Below the pieces are notes generated by a model, which searched no databases, had not been told where the DNA came from, and was given only the letters and a program-made list of their open reading frames with translations. This document shows, one piece after another, positions 32,523 through 42,822 of a DNA stretch of 64,000 bases (within the stretch, counting starts at the first letter, position 1; the number at the start of each line of letters is the position of its first letter). The translations under genes and the position numbers were made by a program. This DNA is from Entamoeba histolytica HM-1:IMSS (taxonomy: Eukaryota > Evosea > Mastigamoebida > Endamoebidae), in NCBI RefSeq assembly GCF_000208925.1, contig NW_001914884.1, positions 49,643-113,642 of the forward strand. The letters run 5' to 3'.

Positions 32523-33326
32523 TTAATATCTGACAAGATTTGACAACTCTACTTGAATCCTTTCTGCCCATTTATTAAATCTTATTTCTTCTTCTTTTAA
32601 TATGGATAAAAGATCTTCTGGGTTTATTTCAATAGTTTCATATCTAATATTAGCCATTTTTAATGCCGTAATTATTCCATTAATTATTAATTTTTTTTCA
32701 TTTATGGTAAGTTCTATTTCTTTTGGGAAGTCATCTTCTTTTTTGTGAACCTTATTTTCTGTATTACAAGAAGAAATGTCACAAGAACTCCTAGAAGAAA
32801 TAGACTTTTTTTGATTCCTTTTAATGAAACTTTCTAATATTTGAAGTTTTGTTTTTTTTTCTAATAAGATTTCTTGAAGTCTTATTCTTAATGAATCTCT
32901 TGGTGAAGTAGATTTAGTTTGAATTGAATCATAAAGAACATTTAATGAACTTTCAATTTCATTAATTTGTCTTTCTAATGAACTTTTTAAAGAATGGAAT
33001 AAAAAGTCTTGAATAGCATCATACCTAATAATATTTTCATCAACTAATAACTTTTCATTTGTGAAAGAATGATTAGTATCAATCATAGAATCATATAAAA
33101 AAGGAACTGGTTCATTAGGTGAAAGATTAGAAGAACAACAGATTATTTTGTTTTTTAAATCATTATTTTCTTGCTTTAAAAGCTCTATTTGAAGTCTAAG
33201 ATTTTCTACATTCTCAGTTGATCGTAGTGTTGTTAATTCTTGAATTAAAGTATCTCGTTCTTTTATTAATTGTTCATTTAAAGTTTCTAATTTACAAATT
33301 CTATTTATTAATGAATCAGTATCCAT
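32523..33326 (-). CDS. Coiled-coil hypothetical protein, 267 aa
   Basis: The N-terminal 60 residues form a strong heptad coiled coil (LINRICKLETLNEQLIKERD, then VENLRLQIELLKQENNDLKN). A second coil spans about 110-170 (SLKSSLERQINEIESSLNVL and LQEILLEKKTKLQILESFIK). A Ser-rich linker (SSRSSCDISSC) leads to a conserved-looking C-terminal helix pair. No catalytic domain or membrane segment is seen; probably a structural or scaffold protein. Confidence 0.65.
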   Translation of the reverse strand: MDTDSLINRICKLETLNEQLIKERDTLIQELTTLRSTENVENLRLQIELLKQENNDLKNKIICCSSNLSPNEPVPFLYDSMIDTNHSFTNEKLLVDENIIRYDAIQDFLFHSLKSSLERQINEIESSLNVLYDSIQTKSTSPRDSLRIRLQEILLEKKTKLQILESFIKRNQKKSISSRSSCDISSCNTENKVHKKEDDFPKEIELTINEKKLIINGIITALKMANIRYETIEINPEDLLSILKEEEIRFNKWAERIQVELSNLVRY

Positions 33327-33687
33327 TGTTAATGAATTAAAATTTAAGATTCTGAGTTAAAGATTATTATAATACTTTAATTAATAGTTCTTTTTTTTAT
33401 GTTTTTTGAATTAGTTCAGACTTTTTCTTTAAATATATATTCTTAAATTTCCTTTTCAAAAAAGTATGATATAAAATAAAAAGTAATAAGACTATTCTTA
33501 TGAAATGTTTATATTGTTATTTGTTAAAACGAAACATGTTTCTTCTTTAAAACTAAATCATTTTTAAGTTGTTCTAATACATATTACCTAAATAAAATTT
33601 TTTCTTATTCACTTTCATTTAAACTATTTTTATCTTTTTTACTTATTCAAGTAAAAAATGTTAGCAAATGGCAAAAAAATTTAATTA

Positions 33688-34282
33688 TTACGTAAATTTT
33701 TTAATGATTGGAATAATGACGACAACAACGATAACGGCAATAATGATAGCAGCAATAACACCTATAATAATCCATAATTTCCATTTTCTCCAACACATTG
33801 CCTTTTTCATTTGATGAGATTGTTTTTTGAATGTATTTGCCTTTTCAACCATAGCATCAGTTTTTTCTTCCAAGTCTTCTGCTTGTTCAAGATTGCGTGT
33901 CATTTTATCAATGTTCTATCATATTTAATCTATCACTTTATTCTTTTATTCTTTAAAAAAAAAGAAACAAACATCAGCCATAATATCTTGGGTTTCTTTG
34001 ACATCTCTATAGATATCTCGAATCTTTTCATTCTCAGGTTCTTGTTCAATCAATGCTTTCTTTTGTTCTTTTTTTTGTTTAACAACCTCAGACGCTCTTG
34101 GTTTTTTAGCATTTGAAAACTTTGGCTTTCCACTAGCAATGAGTCAAGTGTAAGAGAAGAATAAATTGGTCAATAGAAAATAAAAATACTAAGTAACTAA
34201 ACGAACCTCATCTTCCTTAATTTGTTTGTAGTTCATTTTTTTTTTAATTCTTCCAACTTCAACAAACTAAGACATTTCCATC
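33688..34282 (-). CDS. R-SNARE (VAMP/synaptobrevin-like), three exons
   Basis: The last exon (33915-33688) holds half a SNARE helix and a C-terminal membrane anchor (WKLWIIIGVIAAIIIAVIVV). A 57-bp intron (33972-33916, GTTTGTTTC to ATAG) joins it to exon 2 (34132-33973) and rebuilds the heptads RDVKETQDIMADNIDKMTRN. That gives a full SNARE motif, but the zero-layer position and the exact R/Q class need alignment. Exon 1 is most likely 14 bases (34282-34269, MEMS plus two bases), joined over a 136-bp intron (GTTTGTTG to CTAG), giving 133 residues. An alternative first exon beginning MNYKQIKED has a poorer donor. A VAMP-type protein drives vesicle fusion. The N-terminal region is short and basic, with no longin domain. 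Confidence 0.75.
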
Positions 34283-34438
34283 AGTTTCTTCTTTTTTTCT
34301 GGTTTTCTTGTATTTTTCTGTAATACATAACAAAAATAAATTTTTGATTGATAAAAATCTAACATTTTATAAATATCATTTTTATTACAAAAAATTAATT
34401 TATGTTATTATGGAAAATACTTTCATCTTCATCTGTAA

Positions 34439-36271
34439 ATGTATTGTAACCCTATGCAGCATCCTCAACGCTTTAATAAATACGAACAAACAAGTCCATA
34501 TTATGAGAAGTATTACAAACTTCAAGGAATCATTAATCCAGAAGAAGAAGAACAATTTATGAAAGTAATAAAAACTCCTCTTCCTACTTCTTTCCGTTTA
34601 ACTAAATCAAGTGAAACATTCCCCAAAGTACATGAAGTTGTTAATAAAATTATTTCTGAAATACCAGAAGAATATAGACCACATACTTTTGAGTGGTGTC
34701 CAAATACTTATCAATTAGAAGTTGAAAGAAAACAAATTAGAAAATGCGAACAATACAATACTCTTCATAAATTTATGATTCTTATGAATGAATCAGGAGA
34801 AATTAGTAGACAAGAAGTTGTTAGTATGTTACCTGCTATATTACTTGATGTTCATGAAGGAAGTTCAGTACTTGATATATGTGCTGCTCCAGGTTCTAAA
34901 ACTTCACAATTAGTTGAAATGGTTGGTCCAACAGGATGTGTTGTCGCCAATGATGTAGATAAACAAAGAAGTTATTTATTAACACATCAAACTAAAAGAC
35001 TATCAGCACCACATATTGTTATTACAAATTATCGTGCTCAAGAATTATCATTTAATGGATTTCAATTTGATAGAATGTTATGTGATGTTCCTTGTACTGG
35101 AGATGGTACTATAAGAAAAAATGTTGATGCACGAACAAAATGGCATGTTATGAATGCTTACACTCTCCATAGAGAACAATTAGATATTATGAAACATGTT
35201 CTTTGTCATGTAAAGGTTGGAGGAAAATTTGTTTATTCAACATGTAGTCTTAATCCAATAGAGGATGAGGCAGTGGTAGCAGAACTTTTAAGAACATTTG
35301 GTGATTCTATTGAACTTATTGATGCTCGTCCACTCCTTCCAACACTTAAATTTAGTGAAGGAGTATCAGAATGGAAGGTATTTGACAAACATTTTACTGT
35401 AATGAAAGATAAAAATGATAATATTCCTATTACTGCTTTCCCTCCAAAACCAGAAGAAGCAGCTAAATTCCATTTAGAATATACATTACGTATTCTTCCT
35501 CACCAACAAAACACTGGAGGATTCTTTACTGCTGTTTTCATTAAAAAAGGAGAAACCCCAGCACCTCCTCCTAAACAAAAAAAAGAAAAAAAGTATGTTG
35601 GAGACAATGGTGAAGAAGTTATTGAAAAACAGCCAACTAAAAGAAGAAGAGGAATGGCTCCATTAGATGAACAAGAGTTAAAGCCTCTTCTTTCTACACC
35701 AGAAGGAGAAAAGTTATTTGAATCTATCAAGAATTTTTATAACCTTTCTGATTCTTTCCCTAAAGATCAATTATATGTTGTTGGAGAAGATTGTCTTACA
35801 ATTCATTATTTATCTAAAACAAGTACTCTTTTAGCTCATGACATTAAAGTTATTAGTGGAGGTGTTAAAATGTTTAAAAGACATAAAAGTGAATTAGTTG
35901 GAGCATATAGAATAGTTAGTGAAGGTGTTGTTACATTAGGAGAATATATCGGGCAAGATCGTTGCATTGAAGTTAGTCATGAAATGTTTATGAAACTTCT
36001 TAGGGAGGATGTACTTTTAAGTGAATTTAAAAAAGAGTTTAAAGGGAATGGATGTTATTTAGTGAAAGTAGTTGATGGTATTTTGCAAGGTAATTATTAT
36101 TGTGGATGGGTTGGTCGAGTTTATCTTTCTATGTTAATTAATAAGCAAGACTTAGATGCCTTAAGATTTTTATTTAACATAATTGCACCTGAGAAAAAAT
36201 TACATCGAGAAATAGATGATTGTTTAGATGATGATCAAAAATTGAAAAAAGAAGAAAATAAAGAAAATTGA
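34439..36271 (+). CDS. TRM4: RNA cytosine-5 methyltransferase Trm4/NSUN2
   Basis: This 610-residue RsmB/NOP family enzyme methylates cytosine-5, chiefly in tRNA, using SAM. The SAM-binding loop is VLDICAAPGSKTSQL (about 144-158), followed by VVANDVDKQRSYLLTHQTKR, which is diagnostic for the Trm4/NSUN2 branch. Motif IV is DVPCTGDGTIRKN with C219, and motif VI is YSTCSLNPIEDEAV with the catalytic C269. The N-terminal PLPTSFRLT segment and the C-terminal PUA-like region (HDIKVISGGVKMFKRH) are also present. Entamoeba also has a Dnmt2 homologue, but this is not that family. The ATG at 34439 is followed by a second at 34454; either could serve. Confidence 0.88.
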   Translation: MYCNPMQHPQRFNKYEQTSPYYEKYYKLQGIINPEEEEQFMKVIKTPLPTSFRLTKSSETFPKVHEVVNKIISEIPEEYRPHTFEWCPNTYQLEVERKQIRKCEQYNTLHKFMILMNESGEISRQEVVSMLPAILLDVHEGSSVLDICAAPGSKTSQLVEMVGPTGCVVANDVDKQRSYLLTHQTKRLSAPHIVITNYRAQELSFNGFQFDRMLCDVPCTGDGTIRKNVDARTKWHVMNAYTLHREQLDIMKHVLCHVKVGGKFVYSTCSLNPIEDEAVVAELLRTFGDSIELIDARPLLPTLKFSEGVSEWKVFDKHFTVMKDKNDNIPITAFPPKPEEAAKFHLEYTLRILPHQQNTGGFFTAVFIKKGETPAPPPKQKKEKKYVGDNGEEVIEKQPTKRRRGMAPLDEQELKPLLSTPEGEKLFESIKNFYNLSDSFPKDQLYVVGEDCLTIHYLSKTSTLLAHDIKVISGGVKMFKRHKSELVGAYRIVSEGVVTLGEYIGQDRCIEVSHEMFMKLLREDVLLSEFKKEFKGNGCYLVKVVDGILQGNYYCGWVGRVYLSMLINKQDLDALRFLFNIIAPEKKLHREIDDCLDDDQKLKKEENKEN

Positions 36272-36495
36272 TTGATTTTTAATTTCTTTTCTTAGTCAAA
36301 GTAAAGTAAATTTAGACAAATCTTTTTTTCCTTAATTGAATTTGTAATGTTATTAATTTACTTAGATTTAATCTCAAATTCATTAACTTTTCCTTCTAAT
36401 CTGCATTACTAAATTTAGATACGAATTAGACTTATTGAAACGAATTAAAGGAAATAATAAAACTGAAAGATTTACATCTTACAATTACTATTTTT

Positions 36496-39400
36496 ATGTT
36501 AATCATTTTCTTATTTACATTATTTACTCTGATTATTGCTACTCCTATATCATGTAATTCTTACCAATCTCAAACAGAATCACAAACAGATATTGAATTA
36601 ACTATGAGTTTTGGGTGTTATTTTATTGTAACTAGTCAAACTACATTCAAATCTATTAGTGGAGAAGGAACAGTTGTTATCAATGGGGCTGTGGAAGTTA
36701 CTGTAAATGATTTTAAAGGAGGAATTATTCAATTAAATCATGAAAATGCAAAAGTTAATATTCTTAAAACTACTGATTTATCTACAAGTAATAATTCTAA
36801 GTATCAAAAGAAAATAGTTGGAAAGGGAACTACTGTTATTAAACCACAAAATAATGGTGTTACCATTAATTTGGATATGATAGGAAGTACTTCTTTAGCT
36901 GTAGAATCTGTACAACAGTATTTTAAATTAGTTGTTGGTACACTTTACTTAAACAAAGATATTGATGTTGGAAAGTATTGTGAACTTTCTGTTTCACAAT
37001 TAACATCTACTGTTACTAATGAAAAACGTTCTATAAAAACCTCAGGAAAAAGAATGGTTATAACAGAGATTGATGCTGATCTTTATCGATTAGTAGAACC
37101 TACACAAGTTATTATCTCAGCTGTACCAATAACTGAAACATATTCCAATGTTGTTAAATGTACTTTAGATGGAACATTTGTAACAGGAACTGATCTTGTT
37201 TGTCCATGTCAAAGTCTTACTGGATATGAATGTGAACTTGAATTTACAGGATCAACAAATCCAATAACATTCCCAAAAGAGAATATTGCTTTACATAAAT
37301 TGACACTTCCAAGAGGAGCTACTATTTCTGGAACAGGTAGTTTAAGTGTTATGAATCTTGAGATTAAAGGAGACGTTACCATTAATGGATTTTCAAGTGT
37401 TGATATTAACTCTCAAACAGGAGAGTCTAAGATAACAATTTCTACTAATGGAAAATTAAAAGGAACAAAGTCTAAGACTGTTACATTTAGTCCAAGTTCT
37501 TCTTCAGTAAAGTTAGAATATTATGGTACAAGTGTTGAAACATTAACAGTTGATAAAGAAGGAACATTTATTAACAGTGGAAATAATATTAATACTGTTA
37601 CATTAAGTAATAGTGGTAAATATACAGTGCCAGAAGGAATTACTGTTAATAGTGGAACTATTAATGTCTGTCCAACATGTGTTGTTAATATTAATGGAGA
37701 ATATACAGAAAGTCTTAAAATTCAATCTACTGGTACAAAAGATAACACAAATAATGATTATAACGTTATTTTTGGAATGTTTAAAGATTTTGTAGAAAAA
37801 GTAGTAACAAGTACAGGAACAAACAAAATTACATTCCATCCAAGTGGAAAGAAGGTTATTTTTAAAGAAATGGATTATTCAAGTACAAATGAATTAATTG
37901 ATGGATGTGATTATACTAACACTTTCTACAAGACAAATACTAAGAATAAATGTGCATCAATGAAGGTAGAGGGAATTGAACCAATTGAAGTTTCATTAAC
38001 AACAAGTGATGTAAATGGAGCAGATAAGTTTATAATTGAAAAAGGACTTAGTGTTAATACAAGTAAAGTTATCTTTAAGACATGTGGTACAATTAAAACA
38101 CTTAAATTTTTATTGTCTGATGTCACACTCACTAAGCCAAATGGACAATCAAGTTGTGAACTTACAGTAACAGAAGGACTTAAATCAGAAACTAAAGAAA
38201 CAGAAAGTCTTAGTCCAGAACTTAAAGTAACACTTGATAATATTCAACTTAAAAACACAGATATTAATGTACCAAAATTGGTTTTAAAATCAGCAATAAT
38301 AACTGCCAATAAAGATATAAAAATTCCAACACTTTCTATGGATGGAAAATCAAAGATCAATCTTGGACAATATGGGTTAAATGTTGAAGAAGTATCATTT
38401 GATTTCTCTGATATAACAGAATCCAATAAACAAGATTCACTGATTAATTCAAATAAAGATAAAGGATTTGTAGTTGAGAAGATAATGACAGTTTCATCAA
38501 CACCAAAACCAGAAGTAAAAAATATTTACATTACAAAACAAGATAATACAATAACATATTCAGGAGATGTACCAAACAAATTTTATTTAGCTTGTTATGG
38601 CAGAGCACTCATTTATAATATAGACACCAAATATAAATGTGATGAAGTATTTAAAACACCAAAGAAATGTACATTCAAAACAGGAGAAACAGATATTGAT
38701 TTCAATTCAGAAAGTTCATATAATGAAGCATTATGTCCATGTCATTACTCAGATCCTAAAGGAGAACAAGATTTAATTGGTTCATGCCAAATAACATATG
38801 AAGAAAATAAAGAAAGAAAAGATAAAGTAACTATTAGATCAAACAGTGATATTAATGTTAATGCAATTAGTGTTAATAGTATTAATGAAGTAACAATAAG
38901 TGCATCAGATAAGAAAATTATTTCAAAAGTGTTTGTATTAGGAAAAAGATTAATTCTTGAAGGGTCAAGCATCAAATTATCTGAAATACATGGAATAACG
39001 GATTCTAGTTCTACTTCAGTGCCAGAACTTGAATTAAAAGGAAAAAGTGCAATTGAAACAATTACAGGAAACATGAATATTATAACTAGTAAAGAAGCAG
39101 TAATTGAGAAGGGACATACAACAGAGAATTATTACACAGGACTTGATGTTAAAGGAACATTGAACATTAGAACAGGAAGTACGTTTGAAGCAACAAACAT
39201 CAAAGTATATAAGACTAATACAATAAGTAGTAAAGTGACTGTAAGTAGTACATCAACACTTAATCTTAAGAGGATTGAAGTTGTAATGGATGTAGTTAAT
39301 GAAGAACCAATATTTACAGGGGATGTACCATCAAGAATAACTGGTGTTAGTAGTAGCAATATGACAATAAGTGGAGCATCATCAAGTATTTGTCAAGCAA

Positions 39401-41673
39401 TAGGAAGTTTCAGTAGTTCTGATAATTCAAGAAACACTTTCATAAAAAGTGGAATGTCTGATCTTGGATGTTCATCTAAATTATGGATTGTTTGTTCAAA
39501 GAAAACATTATCTTATAAATGTCCCGGTAACACGCAATGCACATTCAAAGCATCAACAACAACATTAAATGCCTCTGATAAGGCTAGTTATATTGATCAA
39601 GAAAACTGTCCATGTTCTGAAGCAGGATCAGAAATATTTACCACAGGGTGTGAAACAAATATTCCATCAAATGTTTCAGGAATAATTAAGGATATGAAAG
39701 GGTCTATTGAGACATTGACTGTAGATACCGATAGAGTAGAAGTTGAAACATCAAATGTGTTGAGTATTTCAACAATGAGAATAAGAGGAGTTAATCAATT
39801 TAAAGGAAGTCAAGCTATTAAAGTAGATATTGTTGATATTTTCACGTCACTTCCTACAAGAGTAACGTTTGATAATCCAGTCAGTATTTCAGCAACTCAA
39901 TTGAGTGGGTCAAGTGTCTTTTTCTTCTTTAAGAATGAAGCTAGTATTATACTTGGAACATCAAAAGGACAAACAATAAAATCAGGAGCATCAGTTTCAT
40001 TGAGTAGTACTCTTAGTAATGATCAAAAAATAGAAGTAATAACAACTGAAGAAATGAAAGAAGCAGACTTATTCATAAGTAGTAACAAACAAGTTAAATT
40101 AGGAGGAAGTCTTTATTCAAAGACATTAACAATTACAAATACTAAAGAAACAACAGATGAAGAAGCTATGTTTATGATACCAACAGGAAAAGAATTTAAT
40201 GCAAATAATTTGAAAGTAGTTTCTAGTTATATAAAGAGTTACAAAATAGTTGAAACATCAGATATTAATTATGTGAATATTGGAGAATATTCAGATGGTG
40301 TTTATATTGATAAATATAAGAGTTATGCAACATATGGAACAAAAGGAAAAAGAAGTTCAGACATTATATGTTCAATGAAAAAAGAAGGAATACAATCAGG
40401 AGTTATTGCATTTGATGATAAGAATACAAACACAAGTTGGGATAGAGCAGGATGTTCATGTGATGGAGAGTCATGTCAAGTTAATATGATAAGTGATATT
40501 GATTATCGTATGACGGGAATTAACTATGAATTTGTTAAGAATCTTTTCATAAAGAATGGTAATGATTTAAAAACATATACTAGTGTATTAGAAGGAGATA
40601 AGATTCAAGGAGAAATTATTGAAATTGATACAGGAAATGTAGAGTTTAGAGTAGGAAAAATTCAAATGAATAAATTAACTATTCAGAAAGAATCTAACAT
40701 TTCATTTATTGGAATAAAAAATACTAGTACAATTGAAAATATTGTTTTAATTAAACCAGGAACTACATCTATTTTAGTTAAAGATGGAGTTAATCCATTA
40801 ACATTAAAAATCAATAATGACAATAATACACTTAATTCTATTACATTACAGAATAGTAGTAGAGTAATTATATCAAACACACAAACTACAATTAATTTAG
40901 GAGAAGTTAATATTGAGAATAGTCAGTTATATCTTGATAGTGGAAACTATGAATTTAATGAAAAAACAATCAATTTCCTTGTTAACTCAAATGACTTTAT
41001 GATGGTTATGGGACCAAGTACTCAAATCAATAGTAACAGTCGAGAAATAAAAACAATGAATTTCAATATTAAAATTGAAAAAGAATTAGAAGGACCAATA
41101 TACTTATTAAGAACATCTTACCAAAACTTTATTAGTAGGTTTGGAGTTAAATTCACAATCACATCCAATAATCATCTTAAAGGAAAACCAACGAATTCAA
41201 TAGACTCAAAATATGAACTAACACAAGTTTGTCGTATTTATGTTGCATTAGTACCAAAAGGATACACAATAACTGAATGTCCAAAAGATCCATGTGGAAC
41301 AAATGAAGCAGGTATTTCTTCACAAATAACTAATGGAGAAGTACCAGCATGGGCTATTGCAGTTATAGTAATTGTTGGAGTTATTATTGTTATTGCTTTA
41401 ATACTCTTAGTTGCTTTCATTCTTTATGCTAAGTTAGTCTTATTAAAGAATAGAAAGAATAATAAAGTTTTTGATGATACTGAGAATATCTTCTGTGCCT
41501 CTGAAGTTAATGAGTCTGATGATATTGCAAAGAAAGAAGAAGGTTTGGACAATGATGGAGAAATTTCAGTATCAAGTGAAAGTGCATCAGGGTCTGCAAG
41601 TAGCTCTTATTCATCCAATGGAAGTGGTTCATCCAATGGAAGTGACGTTGGTTCAGGTTCTGCAAGCGAGTAA
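36496..41673 (+). CDS. Large type I surface protein with repeated Cys modules (1725 aa)
   Basis: A signal peptide (MLIIFLFTLFTLIIATPISC) starts the protein. Near residue 1620 comes a membrane segment (WAIAVIVIVGVIIVIALILL), then a cytosolic tail of about 75 residues, acidic and Ser/Gly-rich (NGSGSSNGSDVGSGSASE). The roughly 1600-residue ectodomain is dominated by short Thr/Ser/Val/Ile strands (for example TLTLPRG-like, ITISTNG, VTLSNSG), suggesting a beta-helix or stacked beta-solenoid. Four Cys modules recur near residues 222, 724, 1015 and 1290, each with C-x(12-20)-CPC or CSC and a following C (for example DLVCPCQSLTGYEC, ALCPCHYSDP, ENCPCSEAG, GCSCDGESC). The pattern implies about four 300-500-residue units from internal duplication. 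An adhesin or receptor role is inferred from layout only; no known family is recognised. Confidence 0.75.
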   Translation: MLIIFLFTLFTLIIATPISCNSYQSQTESQTDIELTMSFGCYFIVTSQTTFKSISGEGTVVINGAVEVTVNDFKGGIIQLNHENAKVNILKTTDLSTSNNSKYQKKIVGKGTTVIKPQNNGVTINLDMIGSTSLAVESVQQYFKLVVGTLYLNKDIDVGKYCELSVSQLTSTVTNEKRSIKTSGKRMVITEIDADLYRLVEPTQVIISAVPITETYSNVVKCTLDGTFVTGTDLVCPCQSLTGYECELEFTGSTNPITFPKENIALHKLTLPRGATISGTGSLSVMNLEIKGDVTINGFSSVDINSQTGESKITISTNGKLKGTKSKTVTFSPSSSSVKLEYYGTSVETLTVDKEGTFINSGNNINTVTLSNSGKYTVPEGITVNSGTINVCPTCVVNINGEYTESLKIQSTGTKDNTNNDYNVIFGMFKDFVEKVVTSTGTNKITFHPSGKKVIFKEMDYSSTNELIDGCDYTNTFYKTNTKNKCASMKVEGIEPIEVSLTTSDVNGADKFIIEKGLSVNTSKVIFKTCGTIKTLKFLLSDVTLTKPNGQSSCELTVTEGLKSETKETESLSPELKVTLDNIQLKNTDINVPKLVLKSAIITANKDIKIPTLSMDGKSKINLGQYGLNVEEVSFDFSDITESNKQDSLINSNKDKGFVVEKIMTVSSTPKPEVKNIYITKQDNTITYSGDVPNKFYLACYGRALIYNIDTKYKCDEVFKTPKKCTFKTGETDIDFNSESSYNEALCPCHYSDPKGEQDLIGSCQITYEENKERKDKVTIRSNSDINVNAISVNSINEVTISASDKKIISKVFVLGKRLILEGSSIKLSEIHGITDSSSTSVPELELKGKSAIETITGNMNIITSKEAVIEKGHTTENYYTGLDVKGTLNIRTGSTFEATNIKVYKTNTISSKVTVSSTSTLNLKRIEVVMDVVNEEPIFTGDVPSRITGVSSSNMTISGASSSICQAIGSFSSSDNSRNTFIKSGMSDLGCSSKLWIVCSKKTLSYKCPGNTQCTFKASTTTLNASDKASYIDQENCPCSEAGSEIFTTGCETNIPSNVSGIIKDMKGSIETLTVDTDRVEVETSNVLSISTMRIRGVNQFKGSQAIKVDIVDIFTSLPTRVTFDNPVSISATQLSGSSVFFFFKNEASIILGTSKGQTIKSGASVSLSSTLSNDQKIEVITTEEMKEADLFISSNKQVKLGGSLYSKTLTITNTKETTDEEAMFMIPTGKEFNANNLKVVSSYIKSYKIVETSDINYVNIGEYSDGVYIDKYKSYATYGTKGKRSSDIICSMKKEGIQSGVIAFDDKNTNTSWDRAGCSCDGESCQVNMISDIDYRMTGINYEFVKNLFIKNGNDLKTYTSVLEGDKIQGEIIEIDTGNVEFRVGKIQMNKLTIQKESNISFIGIKNTSTIENIVLIKPGTTSILVKDGVNPLTLKINNDNNTLNSITLQNSSRVIISNTQTTINLGEVNIENSQLYLDSGNYEFNEKTINFLVNSNDFMMVMGPSTQINSNSREIKTMNFNIKIEKELEGPIYLLRTSYQNFISRFGVKFTITSNNHLKGKPTNSIDSKYELTQVCRIYVALVPKGYTITECPKDPCGTNEAGISSQITNGEVPAWAIAVIVIVGVIIVIALILLVAFILYAKLVLLKNRKNNKVFDDTENIFCASEVNESDDIAKKEEGLDNDGEISVSSESASGSASSSYSSNGSGSSNGSDVGSGSASE

Positions 41674-41716
41674 ATAAAATTATTCTTCTAAATTTCATTA
41701 ATTTTTAAAAAAAAAT

Positions 41717-42568
41717 TTAATTAACTGAATAAAGTGAAAAATAATCCATATAAGGAGGTTCTATACATATCTTAGTCACTGGATTAAAATTAAATTCAAT
41801 AATACCACTAAAATAAATTTTTAGAAGGTTATAGTCTATATATTCATCAGTAATTTGAAGATAAGAGTTTGGTTCGTTTTGAAAAACAGTTGATAACCCA
41901 CATTCATAAGGGACTGGTGAAATAATCTTAAAGAGAGATTTAGTAGTATTATTGAAGAAGATACCAAAAATATTTCCACACCTCATTTGAACAATCATTA
42001 AAGTGGAATTATTTCTATAAACTTGTTTCAATAGAGCCAAATTTATTTGTTTTCTTTCAGTACTAAAAGTAATACAACAAGTCAATCCATTTGATTCTAT
42101 ATATTTAAGAAGAGACTTAAATTGTAAATTAACATATTGAGGTATATAACACGGTATCTGTTCTTGGGTAAATTCATTTTGTTGTTGTATAGGTTGTGAA
42201 ATATCATTTTGTTGTGTTGTTTCTTTATAAGGCTCAACTGGCATCGTATCACAAGTATTATATACAGAGAAACCATTGGTATTATAGTTATTTCTCACTA
42301 AATCATCACTTTGAGCCAAATAAATCTCTTGACATATTTGGTTATAAATCTTTTTGTTATTCTCTATCTCATCGTCTATATACTTAAATACACTCATGTC
42401 ATAATTATTAAAATTACTAAGGCTTGGTTCTTGTGCAAGGATGTTTTTCAATCTTTTGTTTTCTTCAAGTTCATGTAAATAAAGTGTTTTTTTCTCAGCG
42501 ATAGACTGTTCAATATCCTGTATTGACTTCAGTAATGAAAGGAATTGTTGCCTCGAATCAGTTGACAT
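41717..42568 (-). CDS. Coiled-coil / TLDc-like protein, 283 aa
   Basis: An N-terminal coiled coil (LLKSIQDIEQSIAEKKTLYL and following) and a Gln/Asn-rich linker (TQQNDISQPIQQQNEF) precede a C-terminal domain of about 140 residues. That domain, with NSTLMIVQMRCGNIFGIFFN, recalls the TLDc pattern (TLLLI..G..FG.F). TLDc proteins are numerous in Entamoeba and the gene at 57419 is a clearer member with the same coil-plus-TLDc layout. Family function is poorly known; in animals it is linked to V-ATPase and oxidative stress. Confidence 0.5.
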   Translation of the reverse strand: MSTDSRQQFLSLLKSIQDIEQSIAEKKTLYLHELEENKRLKNILAQEPSLSNFNNYDMSVFKYIDDEIENNKKIYNQICQEIYLAQSDDLVRNNYNTNGFSVYNTCDTMPVEPYKETTQQNDISQPIQQQNEFTQEQIPCYIPQYVNLQFKSLLKYIESNGLTCCITFSTERKQINLALLKQVYRNNSTLMIVQMRCGNIFGIFFNNTTKSLFKIISPVPYECGLSTVFQNEPNSYLQITDEYIDYNLLKIYFSGIIEFNFNPVTKICIEPPYMDYFSLYSVN

Positions 42569-42822
42569 TGACTCAAGGATTATGAGTTATGGAGATAAAA
42601 GTCATAAAGTAGTTTTTTCTTTTAAAGTTGTAACGAAATATATTTAAGATTTATTGACAAGTAATAATGTTAAAATATTAGCTACTTTTTTATTAATAAA
42701 TAATTTAATTTCACATCTTTAATTAATGGGGTTGGCTAGGAAAAATTAATGTTTCATTAAAATAAATAATTGACATTATTTAATCACCAACAAAAATAAA
42801 AAAAATCAGTCATAAGCATTTA

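Noticed and set aside
34240..34252. Alternative SNARE first exon starting MNYKQIKED
   Set aside because: Its donor (GGTTCGTT) departs from the GTTTGT consensus, whereas the 34282 start uses a consensus donor; kept only as an alternative.
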